DNA from: Prevotella sp. UBA2754
GTDB lineage: Bacteria; Bacteroidota; Bacteroidia; Bacteroidales; Bacteroidaceae
Reading direction: 5' to 3'
Assembly: GCA_002353295.1 (NCBI GenBank)
Contig: DEJG01000022.1
Span: 147,727-211,726, forward strand
DNA: 64,000 nucleotides
A program made the position numbers and the translations under genes. The notes beneath the pieces are model-generated. The model had not been told where the DNA came from. It worked only from the letters and a program-made list of their open reading frames with translations, and did not search any database. Below, piece after piece: positions 52,464 to 61,088 of the stretch (position 1 is its first letter; the number at the start of each line of letters is the position of its first letter).

Positions 52464-53936
52464 TTAATTTTTCTTTTTCTTTTTCACAGGGTCGCATGTT
52501 AATCCGCATCCCAGCTTCTTGAAAATCTTGCGGTCAACTTCAGATAGCATCACTGTAGAATGAACCTGACAATCCCGCAATTGAGGTAATTGTTGCAAGG
52601 CAAGACGGCAGCGTTCGTCACTTTCAGAGAGAACGCTGAGAGCAATCAATACTTCGTCGGTATGTAAGCGTGGATTATTGCCGCCCAGATAGTCTATCTT
52701 TGTTTTCTGGATAGGTACAATCATGCTCTGTGGAATAAGTTTTGCTTCGTGTTCAATACCTGCTAGATGTTTTGTCGCATTTAGCAGTAGGGCAGCACAA
52801 CAACCCAGCAAGGGCGATGTCTTAGCCGTAATCAGTGTGCCATCACTCAATTCCATTGCTGCAGCATGTGAGCCCGTGAGTTCTTGCTTAGCCTGAGCAG
52901 CTACCGTTACGCGTCGATAAGCCGTTGTGATTTTTGCCTGGTTGAAGAGCATTAGGATTTTGTTAACCTCATTCTCGTTGTCTGCTCCGTCTGCCATCTT
53001 ATTGGTTGCATCGTAGTAGCGGCGAATGATTTCTTCACGTGATGCATTGCAACACACCTCATCATCGCTAATGCAGAATCCCACCATATTAACACCCATA
53101 TCCGTTGGCGATTTATAGGGATTTTCACCATAGATACCCTCAAAGAGGGCATTGAGTACGGGGAATATCTCAATGTCGCGATTATAGTTAATGGCCGATT
53201 CACCGTATGCTTCCAAATGGAACGGATCAATCATATTGACATCATTAAGGTCGGCCGTAGCTGCCTCGTAGGCAATGTTAACAGGATGTTTCAGGGGTAA
53301 ATTCCATACTGGGAAGGTTTCGAATTTTGCATATCCAGCACGGATACCACGCTTGTTCTCGTTATAGAGTTGGGAGAGACAAACGGCCATTTTTCCACTT
53401 CCTGGTCCAGGTGCAGTAATGATGACCAATTCTCGTGAAGTCTCCACATAGTCGTTCTTGCCAAAGCCCTCGTCTGACGCAATAAGTTTTACGCTATGAG
53501 GATAACCGTCAATAAGATAATGGACGTATGACTTGATTCCCAAACGTTCCAGTCGGTGGCGGAACTGGTCTGCGGCATGCTGACCGTTGTAGTGAGTAAT
53601 TACTACAGAACCTACCATGAAACCGCGGCTCATGAACTCATCGCGTAGGCGGAGCACATCCTCGTCATAGGTGATACCTAAATCGGCACGCACCTTATTT
53701 TTTTCGATATCTTCAGCACTGATGACAATTACAATCTCGATGCTGTCGCTCAATTGGCGGAACATACGTAACTTAGAGTCTGGCTTAAACCCTGGCAGCA
53801 CGCGACTGGCATGATGGTCGTCAAAAAGTTTGCCGCCCAGTTCCAGATAAAGTTTACCGTCAAATTTGGCAATACGCTCCTTGATATGCTCAGATTGTAT
53901 CTTGAGATATTTGTCGTTGTCGAATCCTATTTTCAT
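52464..53936 (-). CDS. DUF1846 family protein
   Basis: A 490-residue cytoplasmic protein matching the conserved DUF1846 family: GFDNDKYLKIQSEHIKERIAKFDGKLYLELGGKLFDDHHASRVLPGFKPDSKLRM at the start, a nucleotide-binding-like loop ITAPGPGSGKMAVCLSQLYNE, and NNPRLHTDEVLIALS near the C-terminus. Structures exist for the family but no established reaction is known to me. The ATGA overlap (4 bp) with yidC upstream shows coupling to membrane-protein insertion in expression. Confidence 0.88.
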   Translation of the reverse strand: MKIGFDNDKYLKIQSEHIKERIAKFDGKLYLELGGKLFDDHHASRVLPGFKPDSKLRMFRQLSDSIEIVIVISAEDIEKNKVRADLGITYDEDVLRLRDEFMSRGFMVGSVVITHYNGQHAADQFRHRLERLGIKSYVHYLIDGYPHSVKLIASDEGFGKNDYVETSRELVIITAPGPGSGKMAVCLSQLYNENKRGIRAGYAKFETFPVWNLPLKHPVNIAYEAATADLNDVNMIDPFHLEAYGESAINYNRDIEIFPVLNALFEGIYGENPYKSPTDMGVNMVGFCISDDEVCCNASREEIIRRYYDATNKMADGADNENEVNKILMLFNQAKITTAYRRVTVAAQAKQELTGSHAAAMELSDGTLITAKTSPLLGCCAALLLNATKHLAGIEHEAKLIPQSMIVPIQKTKIDYLGGNNPRLHTDEVLIALSVLSESDERCRLALQQLPQLRDCQVHSTVMLSEVDRKIFKKLGCGLTCDPVKKKKKN

Positions 53937-55816
53937 TTCTTATAGCCGTTTTTACGTTGACGTTGTAATTCCTCCGACTGTTTCTGCAGAGCTTCAAGAC
54001 GAGCAGCAAGTCCACTTTGCTTCTTTGGATTATTCTTATTCTCCTGATATTTAGCTTCGAGTATAGCCAGCAATTTTTCATCGTCAGTTGTCTTGCGCAA
54101 CGTCCACATAATAGCAGCCGAGAAGAACAGCGAGATGAAGTAGTAGAAGTTCAGACCGGAACTATAGTCGTTGAAGATAAAGAAGAACATCAGTGGCATG
54201 ATGTACATCATCCATTGCATCATCTTCATCTGTTCAGCTTGTGCACCCACCATCTGGTCTTTCTGCTGTTGCATGGAGAACCAAGTGTAGAGCAACTGGG
54301 CGCCACAGAACAGAATACACGTAAGCGACAAGTGGTCACCGATACCCCATATATTGGTGTTCCATTCAAGGATGGGGTCATATGTGGAGAGGTCGCTCAT
54401 CCACAAGAACGACTGTCCGCGCAATTGGATGGCATTGGGAACAAACCAGAACATCGCAATCCAGATAGGCATCTGTATTAGCATAGGCAGACAGCCACCC
54501 ATTGGACTTACCCCGTATTTAGAATAGAGCGACATCATCTCTTGTTGCTTCTTCATCTGGTCTTCGGGCTTATTATATTGCTTCGTGGCCTCTTCCAGTT
54601 TCGGTTTCAGTACACGCATTTTTGCGCTAGACATATAACTTTTCTTTACCATTGGGTAGGTGATGACCTTCAGTAGAATGGTAATGAGAATCAAAACAAT
54701 ACCCATACTGAATCCGAAGCTTGCCAGCCAATCAAAGACATAGAGCGTGAACCAACGGTTAATCAGTCGGAACAGCCACCATCCGAGGTTGACCAACTGT
54801 TCGAGATCGAGTTCTTTGCCGAAGGTACTCTGCTCCTCTACATCTTGAATCAGACGGAAATTGTTAGGGCCGATATACATTTCAAACTCCGATGGCTTCT
54901 GACCTGTGGGGTCAAAAGCAGTCTTGAGTTTAGCGTCAAACTGCTTCAGATAGCCTGTTCCTTTCTCATCGAGCTTACTTGTGAGGTCGGCATTACGGGC
55001 GAAATTATCCTTCGATATAAGGGCGATGGAGAAGAATTGGTTACGGAAAGCCACCCAGTCGAGTTGCTCTTCCACCACTTCGTTCTCATCAGAAGTCTCT
55101 GTCAAGTTGTCTGTGCTTCCACCATTAGCCTCCTTATAGAAAATAGAGGTGTAGCGATTCTCGAAAGAAAATCCCTTCTCGTGCTGGCGGCAGTGGTCTG
55201 TCCACTCAATTTCCATCTCTTTATATGATGGAGCAAAGGCATTGGCCAAGCCTTTGGCTTGCAGTGAGAAACCTAACAGGTAATCTTTGCCAAGACGGTA
55301 TTTCAGTATCACCTTTCCGCCATTCTGCGCCTGAGCCGTCATGGTGACGGTAGAGTCAGTCTGTTCTGAGGGGATGAAATAGAGGTCGGCTGTTACGATA
55401 TTGTCGTTCTTGCCAGCCAACATAAAGTTCAGATTCTGGTCTTTTTCGTCAAAGAGTGTCAGGTCTTTGTCGCCATTCAGATCCTGGTAGTCCAAAATCT
55501 TGGCTTTCTTGATGACGCCACCTTTCGTGTCGAGGGTCAGTTCTACTTTCGAATTCTTCAGCACCACTTTTTGGGATGTACCATTGAGTGCACCAAAGAA
55601 CAAGGCTGTGGAGTCAACTTTCTGAGCTTCTTCCGCCTGTTTTTTATTGGCTGCTTCTTGCTGAGCTGCCTTTTCGGCTTTTTCCTGTGTTACTGCTGCA
55701 ATCGAATCCTGCATGCGTGCAGCTTCAATCTGTTCCTTTGAAGGACTGTTATACCAACTGAATCCAATCAGTACCAAGGCTATCAGCACAAAGCCGATAA
55801 TCGTGTCTCTATTCAT
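53933..55816 (-). CDS. yidC: Membrane protein insertase YidC
   Basis: A 627-residue insertase: N-terminal membrane anchor (DTIIGFVLIALVLIGFSWY), a large periplasmic beta domain (about 60-350), then the conserved Oxa1-like core with helices around WLASFGFSMGIVLILITILLKVITYPMVKKSYMSSAKMRVLKPKLEE, GGCLPMLIQMPIWIAMFWFVPNAI, and a basic C-terminal tail. YidC inserts and folds inner-membrane proteins with or without Sec. First gene of a minus-strand run. Confidence 0.96.
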   Translation of the reverse strand: MNRDTIIGFVLIALVLIGFSWYNSPSKEQIEAARMQDSIAAVTQEKAEKAAQQEAANKKQAEEAQKVDSTALFFGALNGTSQKVVLKNSKVELTLDTKGGVIKKAKILDYQDLNGDKDLTLFDEKDQNLNFMLAGKNDNIVTADLYFIPSEQTDSTVTMTAQAQNGGKVILKYRLGKDYLLGFSLQAKGLANAFAPSYKEMEIEWTDHCRQHEKGFSFENRYTSIFYKEANGGSTDNLTETSDENEVVEEQLDWVAFRNQFFSIALISKDNFARNADLTSKLDEKGTGYLKQFDAKLKTAFDPTGQKPSEFEMYIGPNNFRLIQDVEEQSTFGKELDLEQLVNLGWWLFRLINRWFTLYVFDWLASFGFSMGIVLILITILLKVITYPMVKKSYMSSAKMRVLKPKLEEATKQYNKPEDQMKKQQEMMSLYSKYGVSPMGGCLPMLIQMPIWIAMFWFVPNAIQLRGQSFLWMSDLSTYDPILEWNTNIWGIGDHLSLTCILFCGAQLLYTWFSMQQQKDQMVGAQAEQMKMMQWMMYIMPLMFFFIFNDYSSGLNFYYFISLFFSAAIMWTLRKTTDDEKLLAILEAKYQENKNNPKKQSGLAARLEALQKQSEELQRQRKNGYKK

Positions 55817-55860
55817 GTCTTTATACCTTATTTATATAGTTGCTGTTTTAATACAAGGTG

Positions 55861-55892
55861 CAAAGGTAGTGCAAATTGAGCGAAAAACCAAA
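55861..55892 (-). promoter_or_regulatory. yidC promoter
   Basis: On the minus strand TTTG (55892-55889), 20 nt spacer, TACCTTTG (55868-55861); leader about 41 nt to the yidC ATG. Confidence 0.75.
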
Positions 55893-55968
55893 TTTATTTG
55901 AGTTTTTCCGAAAAGAAGCCTGCATTCGACAAAGTCAAAGGCATTAATAATTTCTTAATTATCAGTCG

Positions 55969-55995
55969 CCAATTCTCAAATTTTTCGTATCTTTG
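55969..55995 (+). promoter_or_regulatory. Promoter with CCAATTCTCAAAT element
   Basis: CCAATTCTCAAAT at 55969-55981 lies 6 nt upstream of TATCTTTG (55988-55995), the same arrangement as at 15914-15940. ATG 56014 follows 18 nt later. Confidence 0.65.
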
Positions 55996-56013
55996 CAGAC
56001 AAAACGAGAAAAT

Positions 56014-57300
56014 ATGAAAAAATACAGATATCTCTTACTAAGCTTCGCTGCAATCCTGATGGCTCAGGGAGCGAGTGCCCAGCGCGTCAATCAGCGCCAA
56101 CAGATATTAGATGAGTTAAAGGTCTACGTTGATAGCATTCAAATGTTGCGCCAACGTCTTGATTCTCTCAGTAGAGTCAACGATTCACTGCGTCAGGAGA
56201 CGACGATTGACGGTCGCTACTATCGTCTTTTCGCACCTCCAACATTCTATCATTCAGGTGCCAACAAAGTGTTGTCGCTTCATCCGCAAACTGGCGATGA
56301 GGTGACTGATGCTATCGACGATGCCATGATGGGGCTCTACATGCGTCGTCCAGATTTGGTAAAAGCTACAGAGAGTCAGTTGCAGGCGACAGGTTCCGTT
56401 CGTGAAGATGTGAATCAAGAAGTGAAACAACATGTAGAGTTGGTTGACCAGACTCTGCCACAACCAGAAGAACCCGCAGTGGTGCCTACAGGTATTGTGG
56501 TAACCAAACCTAATTTCTGGACTTTCAAGGGCGATGGATTTTTGCAATTCCTGCAAAACTATGTTTCCGAAAACTGGTACAAAGGTGGCGAGAGTAATTA
56601 TTCTGCTGTTGGTGCCGTAACGCTTGAAATGAATTATAATGACAAGGATAAGTATACTTGGGAAAATAAGTTGGAGATGAAACTGGGCTTTCAGACATCT
56701 CGTTCTGACACCGTTCATAAGTTCAAGACCAACAACGACTTGATTCGTCTGACCAGCAAACTGGGCATACAAGCTTCAAAAAAATGGTATTATAGTCTTC
56801 AAGTGTTGGCATATACACAGTTTGCCAAAGGTTTCAAGGCTAACAATCCTAATGTATATTCTGACTTCTTTTCGCCCTTCGACCTCAATGTCGGTCTTGG
56901 TATGGAGTACAAGTTGAAAGCCCTTGACGGAAAGTTGACAGGTACGCTGAACTTCTTGCCTTTGGCTTACAACCTGCGTTATGTAGGACGTTCCGACCTT
57001 TTCGATTCATTTGGTACAAAAGGTCATCACACTCTTCACGAGTTTGGCGCTCAGTTTACGGGCGATGTACAATGGAAGATAGTTGATCAGGTGACTTGGA
57101 AGAGTCGTCTCTATGCCTATACGTCGTATAAGCGTGCCCTGATAGAATGGGAAAATCAGATAGAATTCAAGGTAACGAAGTATATTTCAGCCAATCTCTT
57201 CCTCTATCCTCGTTTCGACGATGCTGCTAAGCGCGATGATGACCATGGTTATTGGCAGTTCCAAGAGTACAGCTCACTGGGTTTGTCGTACAACTTCTAA
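56014..57300 (+). CDS. DUF3078 outer-membrane-associated protein
   Basis: A 428-residue exported protein (signal MKKYRYLLLSFAAILMAQGASAQ) with a coiled segment at about 30-65 (LKVYVDSIQMLRQRLDSLSRVNDSLRQE) followed from about residue 165 by a beta-strand-rich domain: FWTFKGDGFLQFLQNYVSENWYKGGESNYSAVGAVTLEMNYNDKDKYTWENKLEMKLGFQ, the recognisable DUF3078 start, ending in a barrel-like C-terminus (SSLGLSYNF). ATG 56014 chosen because the promoter lies across the earlier in-frame start. Function unknown; cell-envelope location inferred. Confidence 0.85.
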   Translation: MKKYRYLLLSFAAILMAQGASAQRVNQRQQILDELKVYVDSIQMLRQRLDSLSRVNDSLRQETTIDGRYYRLFAPPTFYHSGANKVLSLHPQTGDEVTDAIDDAMMGLYMRRPDLVKATESQLQATGSVREDVNQEVKQHVELVDQTLPQPEEPAVVPTGIVVTKPNFWTFKGDGFLQFLQNYVSENWYKGGESNYSAVGAVTLEMNYNDKDKYTWENKLEMKLGFQTSRSDTVHKFKTNNDLIRLTSKLGIQASKKWYYSLQVLAYTQFAKGFKANNPNVYSDFFSPFDLNVGLGMEYKLKALDGKLTGTLNFLPLAYNLRYVGRSDLFDSFGTKGHHTLHEFGAQFTGDVQWKIVDQVTWKSRLYAYTSYKRALIEWENQIEFKVTKYISANLFLYPRFDDAAKRDDDHGYWQFQEYSSLGLSYNF

Positions 57301-57304
57301 CCAC

Positions 57305-57337
57305 AAAAAAGCACTACTCGTCGAGCAGTGCTTTTTT
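57305..57337. terminator. Bidirectional terminator between DUF3078 and DUF1573 genes
   Basis: A near-perfect inverted repeat with A6 on the left and T6 on the right: AAAAAAGCACTACTC / GAGCAGTGCTTTTTT, loop GTC, one mismatch. Works for both convergent genes. Confidence 0.9.
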
Positions 57338-57343
57338 CTTACC

Positions 57344-57733
57344 TCACTTCGCTTCTGTCATATCCCCTTCTATGTAGAGGCGTGTCATTTCAACAGCACC
57401 GTTAGTCCGGACAGTAATAGACTTTTTGAAGTGTCCTGGAAACTTGCCAGTTCCATTATAAGTTACTTTAATCTCACCCTTCTCACCAGGCTGTACGGGT
57501 GTCTTGGTGTATTCTGGCACAGTGCATCCGCAAGAGGCAATAGCCTGATTGATTACCAGAGGCTGCTCACCTATATTGGTAAAAGTAAAAGCGCACGATA
57601 CCTTGGGCTGGGACTCTGAGAAAGTACCAAAGTTATGAGTCGTCTTATCGAACTTAATCTGAGCAGGCTTCTGTGCCATGACAGCTGTCATACCACAAAC
57701 CAGCATCAGGGTCATCATGATTATCTTTTTCAT
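57344..57733 (-). CDS. DUF1573 domain exported protein
   Basis: A 129-residue protein: signal peptide MKKIIMMTLMLVCGMTAVMAQ, then one Ig-like DUF1573 domain with the hallmark KTTHNFGTFSE...CAFTFTNIGEQPLVINQAIASCGCTVPEYTKTPVQPGEKGEIKVTYN. The family is abundant and exported in Bacteroidota; the CGC motif may bind metal or form a disulfide. Role unknown. Confidence 0.9.
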   Translation of the reverse strand: MKKIIMMTLMLVCGMTAVMAQKPAQIKFDKTTHNFGTFSESQPKVSCAFTFTNIGEQPLVINQAIASCGCTVPEYTKTPVQPGEKGEIKVTYNGTGKFPGHFKKSITVRTNGAVEMTRLYIEGDMTEAK

Positions 57734-57765
57734 CCTTTTTATTATTTATAGTCTATAAAACGCTA

Positions 57766-57773
57766 CAAAAGTA
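57766..57773 (-). promoter_or_regulatory. -7 element for the DUF1573 gene
   Basis: TACTTTTG on the minus strand, 32 nt upstream of the ATG; no clear -33. Confidence 0.5.
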
Positions 57774-57876
57774 AGCCATTTCCTCCATACTTGTATCATT
57801 TGAGGTTTGTTTTTTAATAAATTTAATAATTATTTTTGGAAGTTTCGGGTAAATCATGCATTTTTATCGTTAAAAA

Positions 57877-57913
57877 TTTGGTGGTTAATTCTTTTTTGTA
57901 TACATTTACCACC
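57877..57913 (+). promoter_or_regulatory. Promoter of the fimbrial locus with overlapping inverted repeat
   Basis: TTTG (57877-57880), 20 nt spacer, TACATTTA (57901-57908, one base off consensus). An inverted repeat GGTGGTTAA (57880-57888) / TTTACCACC (57905-57913), 8 of 9 matched, overlaps both elements: a plausible operator. Leader to ATG 57934 about 21 nt. Confidence 0.5.
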
Positions 57914-57933
57914 GAAAAACTACTGATTAGACA

Positions 57934-58611
57934 ATGGAGAATGAAGTGTTTTCGGACACAGGAACGGAGATAAGTCCCTTTGTGAAGGCAGTAAGGTTAC
58001 TCACTGCCGTCATTATCTTTTGGTTGTTCATTCCAGTGCCCGGCGGGGCACAGTCTCGGATCAAGTCCTGTAACTTGGCGGTCAAGACCAATTTGGCGTA
58101 TGATGCTGTGGTGGCACCGTCATTAGGAATGGAGATAGAGGTGGGGAAGAGATGGTCTGTCGCTGCCACCGCTGCTTATAAGTGGGGCGACACGTGGTTC
58201 TTAAAAGACCAGGTGCATGTGGCGACAGCGGACATCTCGTTGAATTATTGGACAAAGAAGACAGACCATGCCGTATGGCAGGGACTGCATGTCGGTCCTT
58301 ATCTGGCGCTTTATCGCTATGACTTCCTCTTCGGCAGTAAGGGCGAGCAGGCGAAGATCAACTGGGGTGGGGGTGTCACCTGTGGCTACTCACTGCCCGT
58401 CAGTCGTTACTTCAGCTTCGACTTCGTCATCGGACTCGGTTATGTCGGGGGAAAGTACAAGAAGTACGAGGTCAGCGATGACAGCTACCGCCATAACGTA
58501 TGGACTGCCGACAAAGTGCGCCATTATGTGGGACCTACCAAGCTGGAGGTGTCACTGGTATGGCATGTCTGTGGCGGATGTCCTAAGATGCAGAGAGGAG
58601 GCTCACGATGA
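57934..58611 (+). CDS. DUF3575 protein of a fimbrial (Mfa/Fim-type) locus
   Basis: A 225-residue exported protein. An unusual 17-residue acidic N-terminus precedes the hydrophobic signal (AVRLLTAVIIFWLFIPVPGGAQ). The DUF3575 core is clear: NLAVKTNLAYDAVVAPSLGMEIEVGKRWSVAATAAYKWGDTWF, NYWTKK, GLHVGPYLALYRYDF, CGYSLPVSRYFSFDFVIGLGYVGGKYKKYE, TKLEVSLVWHV. In Bacteroidales this family precedes minor-fimbria genes and is presumed an outer-membrane protein for their assembly. GC-richer than the fimbrillin downstream. Its 3' end overlaps the next ATG by 4 bp. Confidence 0.88.
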   Translation: MENEVFSDTGTEISPFVKAVRLLTAVIIFWLFIPVPGGAQSRIKSCNLAVKTNLAYDAVVAPSLGMEIEVGKRWSVAATAAYKWGDTWFLKDQVHVATADISLNYWTKKTDHAVWQGLHVGPYLALYRYDFLFGSKGEQAKINWGGGVTCGYSLPVSRYFSFDFVIGLGYVGGKYKKYEVSDDSYRHNVWTADKVRHYVGPTKLEVSLVWHVCGGCPKMQRGGSR

Positions 58612-59591
58612 GGTGGCGTCCTGCTTTGGCAGCACTATGCTGCGCTATGATGCTCTGCTCATGTGATGCAGACCTCCGTGACCTGTGTTACGACCATAGT
58701 CATGCGACAAACCTGAATGTGGTCTTCGATTGGCAGATGGCTCCTGAGATGCAACCTTCTGGAATGACAGTATTGTTCTATAGGGTGGAGCAGGTGACGG
58801 GAGAACCGGAACGCTACGACTTCGCAGGACACGAGGGGGGCTCGGCAAGACTGGTCAACGACAGCTACCGCGCCATAGCGTATAACTATGACACAGAGGC
58901 GATACGCTATCAGGGGATGGACAATCCCTATTTGCTGGAGGCGTACACCCGTCTGTCCAGTGTGGAGGAGGGTACTCAGATGGCGTCGTTTACACGTGGT
59001 GTCAGTATGCCGAGGGCAGCAGGCACGGAGGAGGAGCCTGTCATTCTGGAACCTGACCCGCTGTGTGGGGTAGGGTGTGAGACGTTCACGCTGAAGGGTA
59101 ATGACTCTCAACGACTTGTCATGCAGCCGGATATGCGTACCAAGGAGGTGTCGATCATCATCCGTAACGTGCCGAACCTGAAGTACACAGGACAGTTTGG
59201 CGGGGCACTATCAGGACTTGCGGCTTCTGTCTATATGGTGTCGGGCGAACTGGGTGACAATGTGGTGACGGAGACGTTCACGGGGCATGTCGTCGATGAG
59301 ACGACCATCGAGATGCACGTCCGTATCTTCGGACACTGTCCGAGGGGGCATCAGGGAGAGTATAACCAGCATCTGCTCACCGTCTATGCCATCCTTGCGG
59401 ACGACAGCAAGTGGTACTACACACAGGATGTGACGAGCCAGATGCACGACTGGTCGCAAAACCCGGAGGATGCGGAGGAGATTGTCATCACCCTCGATGA
59501 ACTGCCGCTCCCCAAACCGATTGTTAACGGCTCTGGTTTCCAGCCTACCATAGATGGCTGGCAGGGCATCGAGATTGACGTGGGGATGTAA
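58608..59591 (+). CDS. DUF5119 / FimB-Mfa2-like fimbrial anchor lipoprotein
   Basis: A 327-residue lipoprotein (ALCCAMMLCSC, lipidated Cys about residue 19) with the DUF5119 start DLRDLCYDHSHATNLNVVFDWQMAPEM, followed by two beta-rich halves typical of FimB/Mfa2-type subunits (EVSIIIRNVPNLKYTGQFGGALSGLAASVYMVSGE, then VTETFTGHVVDETTIEMHVRIFG). Such proteins terminate and anchor the fimbria at the cell surface. High GC and rare-for-the-window codons match the DUF3575 gene, not the following fimbrillin. Confidence 0.82.
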   Translation: MRWRPALAALCCAMMLCSCDADLRDLCYDHSHATNLNVVFDWQMAPEMQPSGMTVLFYRVEQVTGEPERYDFAGHEGGSARLVNDSYRAIAYNYDTEAIRYQGMDNPYLLEAYTRLSSVEEGTQMASFTRGVSMPRAAGTEEEPVILEPDPLCGVGCETFTLKGNDSQRLVMQPDMRTKEVSIIIRNVPNLKYTGQFGGALSGLAASVYMVSGELGDNVVTETFTGHVVDETTIEMHVRIFGHCPRGHQGEYNQHLLTVYAILADDSKWYYTQDVTSQMHDWSQNPEDAEEIVITLDELPLPKPIVNGSGFQPTIDGWQGIEIDVGM

Positions 59592-59657
59592 TGGAAAACA
59601 ACTACTACACAATATATTTCAAGAAATTAAGAATGTAATAATAACAAAAACTTTAGA

Positions 59658-60812
59658 ATGATGAAAAAGAACAATTTATTAATCCTTGCAGTGGCAGCCT
59701 TAGGCTTCGCTGCTTGTGCAAATGATGAGACTACAGCGGTTAACGAGAAACTCGCTGAGTCTAATGCGATTAGCTTCAGGGCTAATGTGAATGGGCATAT
59801 GCGTGCTTCGTCGGTTGCTGAGGTGACAACTGCTAATCTCACGTCATTTACTGTTAATGCAATGGTGGCAAGTACAACAACGCCTTATTTTTCAAATGCT
59901 GTTTATACAGGAACTTCTGGTGGTACTTATACTTGCTCAACTCCTTACTATTGGCCAGCATCTGAAAGTTTGGACTTTTATGCTTATGCACCTGCAGGAA
60001 ATGCCCAAGTTACTTATACCGATTACAAAACTTTTACAGTGACTCCTGCTGCTGGTACCGATCCTACGGGTCAGGTCGATTTAGTTTATGCAGCGACAAA
60101 AGGAAAAAATAAAGATTCTAACTCTGCTGGTGTGGCACTAAATTTCCGCCATACGGGAGCAAAGATAGTTTGTAAAGTACAGAACACTTCTTCAACCTTG
60201 AAGTTTGGTGTTGAGGGATGGAAAGTCGGCTATCTGTCTCCTTCTGGCACATTCACTTATGCAGATTCAAATACTGATGGCAATAATACTGGTTCGGGAA
60301 CAACTTTAACTTTTGGACAATGGGGTAGTTTGGGTACACGCTCAGTAAATACAGAGTATGCTTCAACTTTTACAAAAAAAGTTATTGCTGCAAGTGCTAG
60401 TGAAACAGCTCTTGATGGTGAGATGATTCTTGTTCCTCAGGCTCTGACAGCAGCAACAGACTACGCTTCAACAGAAAAGAATGCCAAATTGAATGGTACT
60501 TTTATTGCTGTTAAACTCTACATTTTGAATGCTGCAAATGATGCTCTGATCGCTGGTGGAGTTGAAGCAGGTTCTCCAACTACAATTTGGGCTATCTGGC
60601 CTATCGGTGGTTATAATTGGGAACCTGGTAAGAAGTACACCTATACTATTGACCTTGCTGGCGGTGGCTATTATGAGCAGAATAACAATGATGGCGATGA
60701 TGACCTTGATCCACTTCTCGAAGGTGCAGAGATTAAGTTTGTTTCTGTAACTGTTGATAATTGGACAGACTACGCAACTAATCCTATTCCAGTTCCAGCT
60801 CCAGCTCCCTAG
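59658..60812 (+). CDS. Fimbrillin family lipoprotein 1
   Basis: A 384-residue lipoprotein (LAVAALGFAAC). Fimbrillin (Mfa_like_1) pattern: AISFRANVNGHMRASSVAEV, FTVNAMVASTTTPYFSNAVYT, STPYYWPASESLDFYAYAPAG, VALNFRHTGAKIVCKVQ, a closing WAIWPIGGYNWEPGKKYTYTIDLAGGGY and a final KFVSVTVDNWTDY strand. It would be a fimbrial shaft or tip subunit matured by signal peptidase II and gingipain-like cleavage (family knowledge). Odd: an acidic insert (NNNDGDDDLD) before the last strand and a PVPAPAP tail. AT-rich relative to the two genes upstream; followed by a terminator. Confidence 0.87.
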   Translation: MMKKNNLLILAVAALGFAACANDETTAVNEKLAESNAISFRANVNGHMRASSVAEVTTANLTSFTVNAMVASTTTPYFSNAVYTGTSGGTYTCSTPYYWPASESLDFYAYAPAGNAQVTYTDYKTFTVTPAAGTDPTGQVDLVYAATKGKNKDSNSAGVALNFRHTGAKIVCKVQNTSSTLKFGVEGWKVGYLSPSGTFTYADSNTDGNNTGSGTTLTFGQWGSLGTRSVNTEYASTFTKKVIAASASETALDGEMILVPQALTAATDYASTEKNAKLNGTFIAVKLYILNAANDALIAGGVEAGSPTTIWAIWPIGGYNWEPGKKYTYTIDLAGGGYYEQNNNDGDDDLDPLLEGAEIKFVSVTVDNWTDYATNPIPVPAPAP

Positions 60813-60877
60813 TATTTAAAAGAGGAATTCATAATAACAAATGAACTTCCCCCTTTAAGATCAAAGATTACTAATAT

Positions 60878-60911
60878 AACCTCGTTGGGATGATTCCTAA
60901 CGAGGTTTTTT
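60878..60911 (+). terminator. Terminator after fimbrillin 1
   Basis: AACCTCGTTGGGA / TCCTAACGAGGTT, 13-bp stem with one G-T pair, loop TGAT, then TTTTTT. Confidence 0.92.
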
Positions 60912-60959
60912 ATTTCGCAACACAGGGTAAAAAAGGAGTACCTTCTGTCACTTGTTCGT

Positions 60960-61022
60960 CTCACACGGGGACTGTCCCCATGTGAGGTGCGGCTCACAGA
61001 GGGACTGCCCCCCCCCTGTGAG
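60960..61022. repeat. Two adjacent REP-like hairpins
   Basis: Hairpin 1 (60960-60986): CTCACACGGGGAC / GTCCCCATGTGAG around one T, one mismatch. Hairpin 2 (60993-61022): CTCACAG / CTGTGAG enclosing GGG and a run of nine C (61008-61016), then a short T run. A related copy lies at 61335-61353, on the other side of the DUF2442 gene. Confidence 0.8.
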
Positions 61023-61037
61023 GTTTTTCATTATTTG

Positions 61038-61069
61038 TTTGGCAGTTTGGAAAATTCTTTGTATTTTTG
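61038..61069 (+). promoter_or_regulatory. Promoter of the DUF2442 gene
   Basis: TTTG (61038-61041), 20 nt spacer, TATTTTTG (61062-61069) followed by C; leader about 15 nt to ATG 61089. Confidence 0.7.
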
Positions 61070-61088
61070 CATTGTATAGTTATAAACT

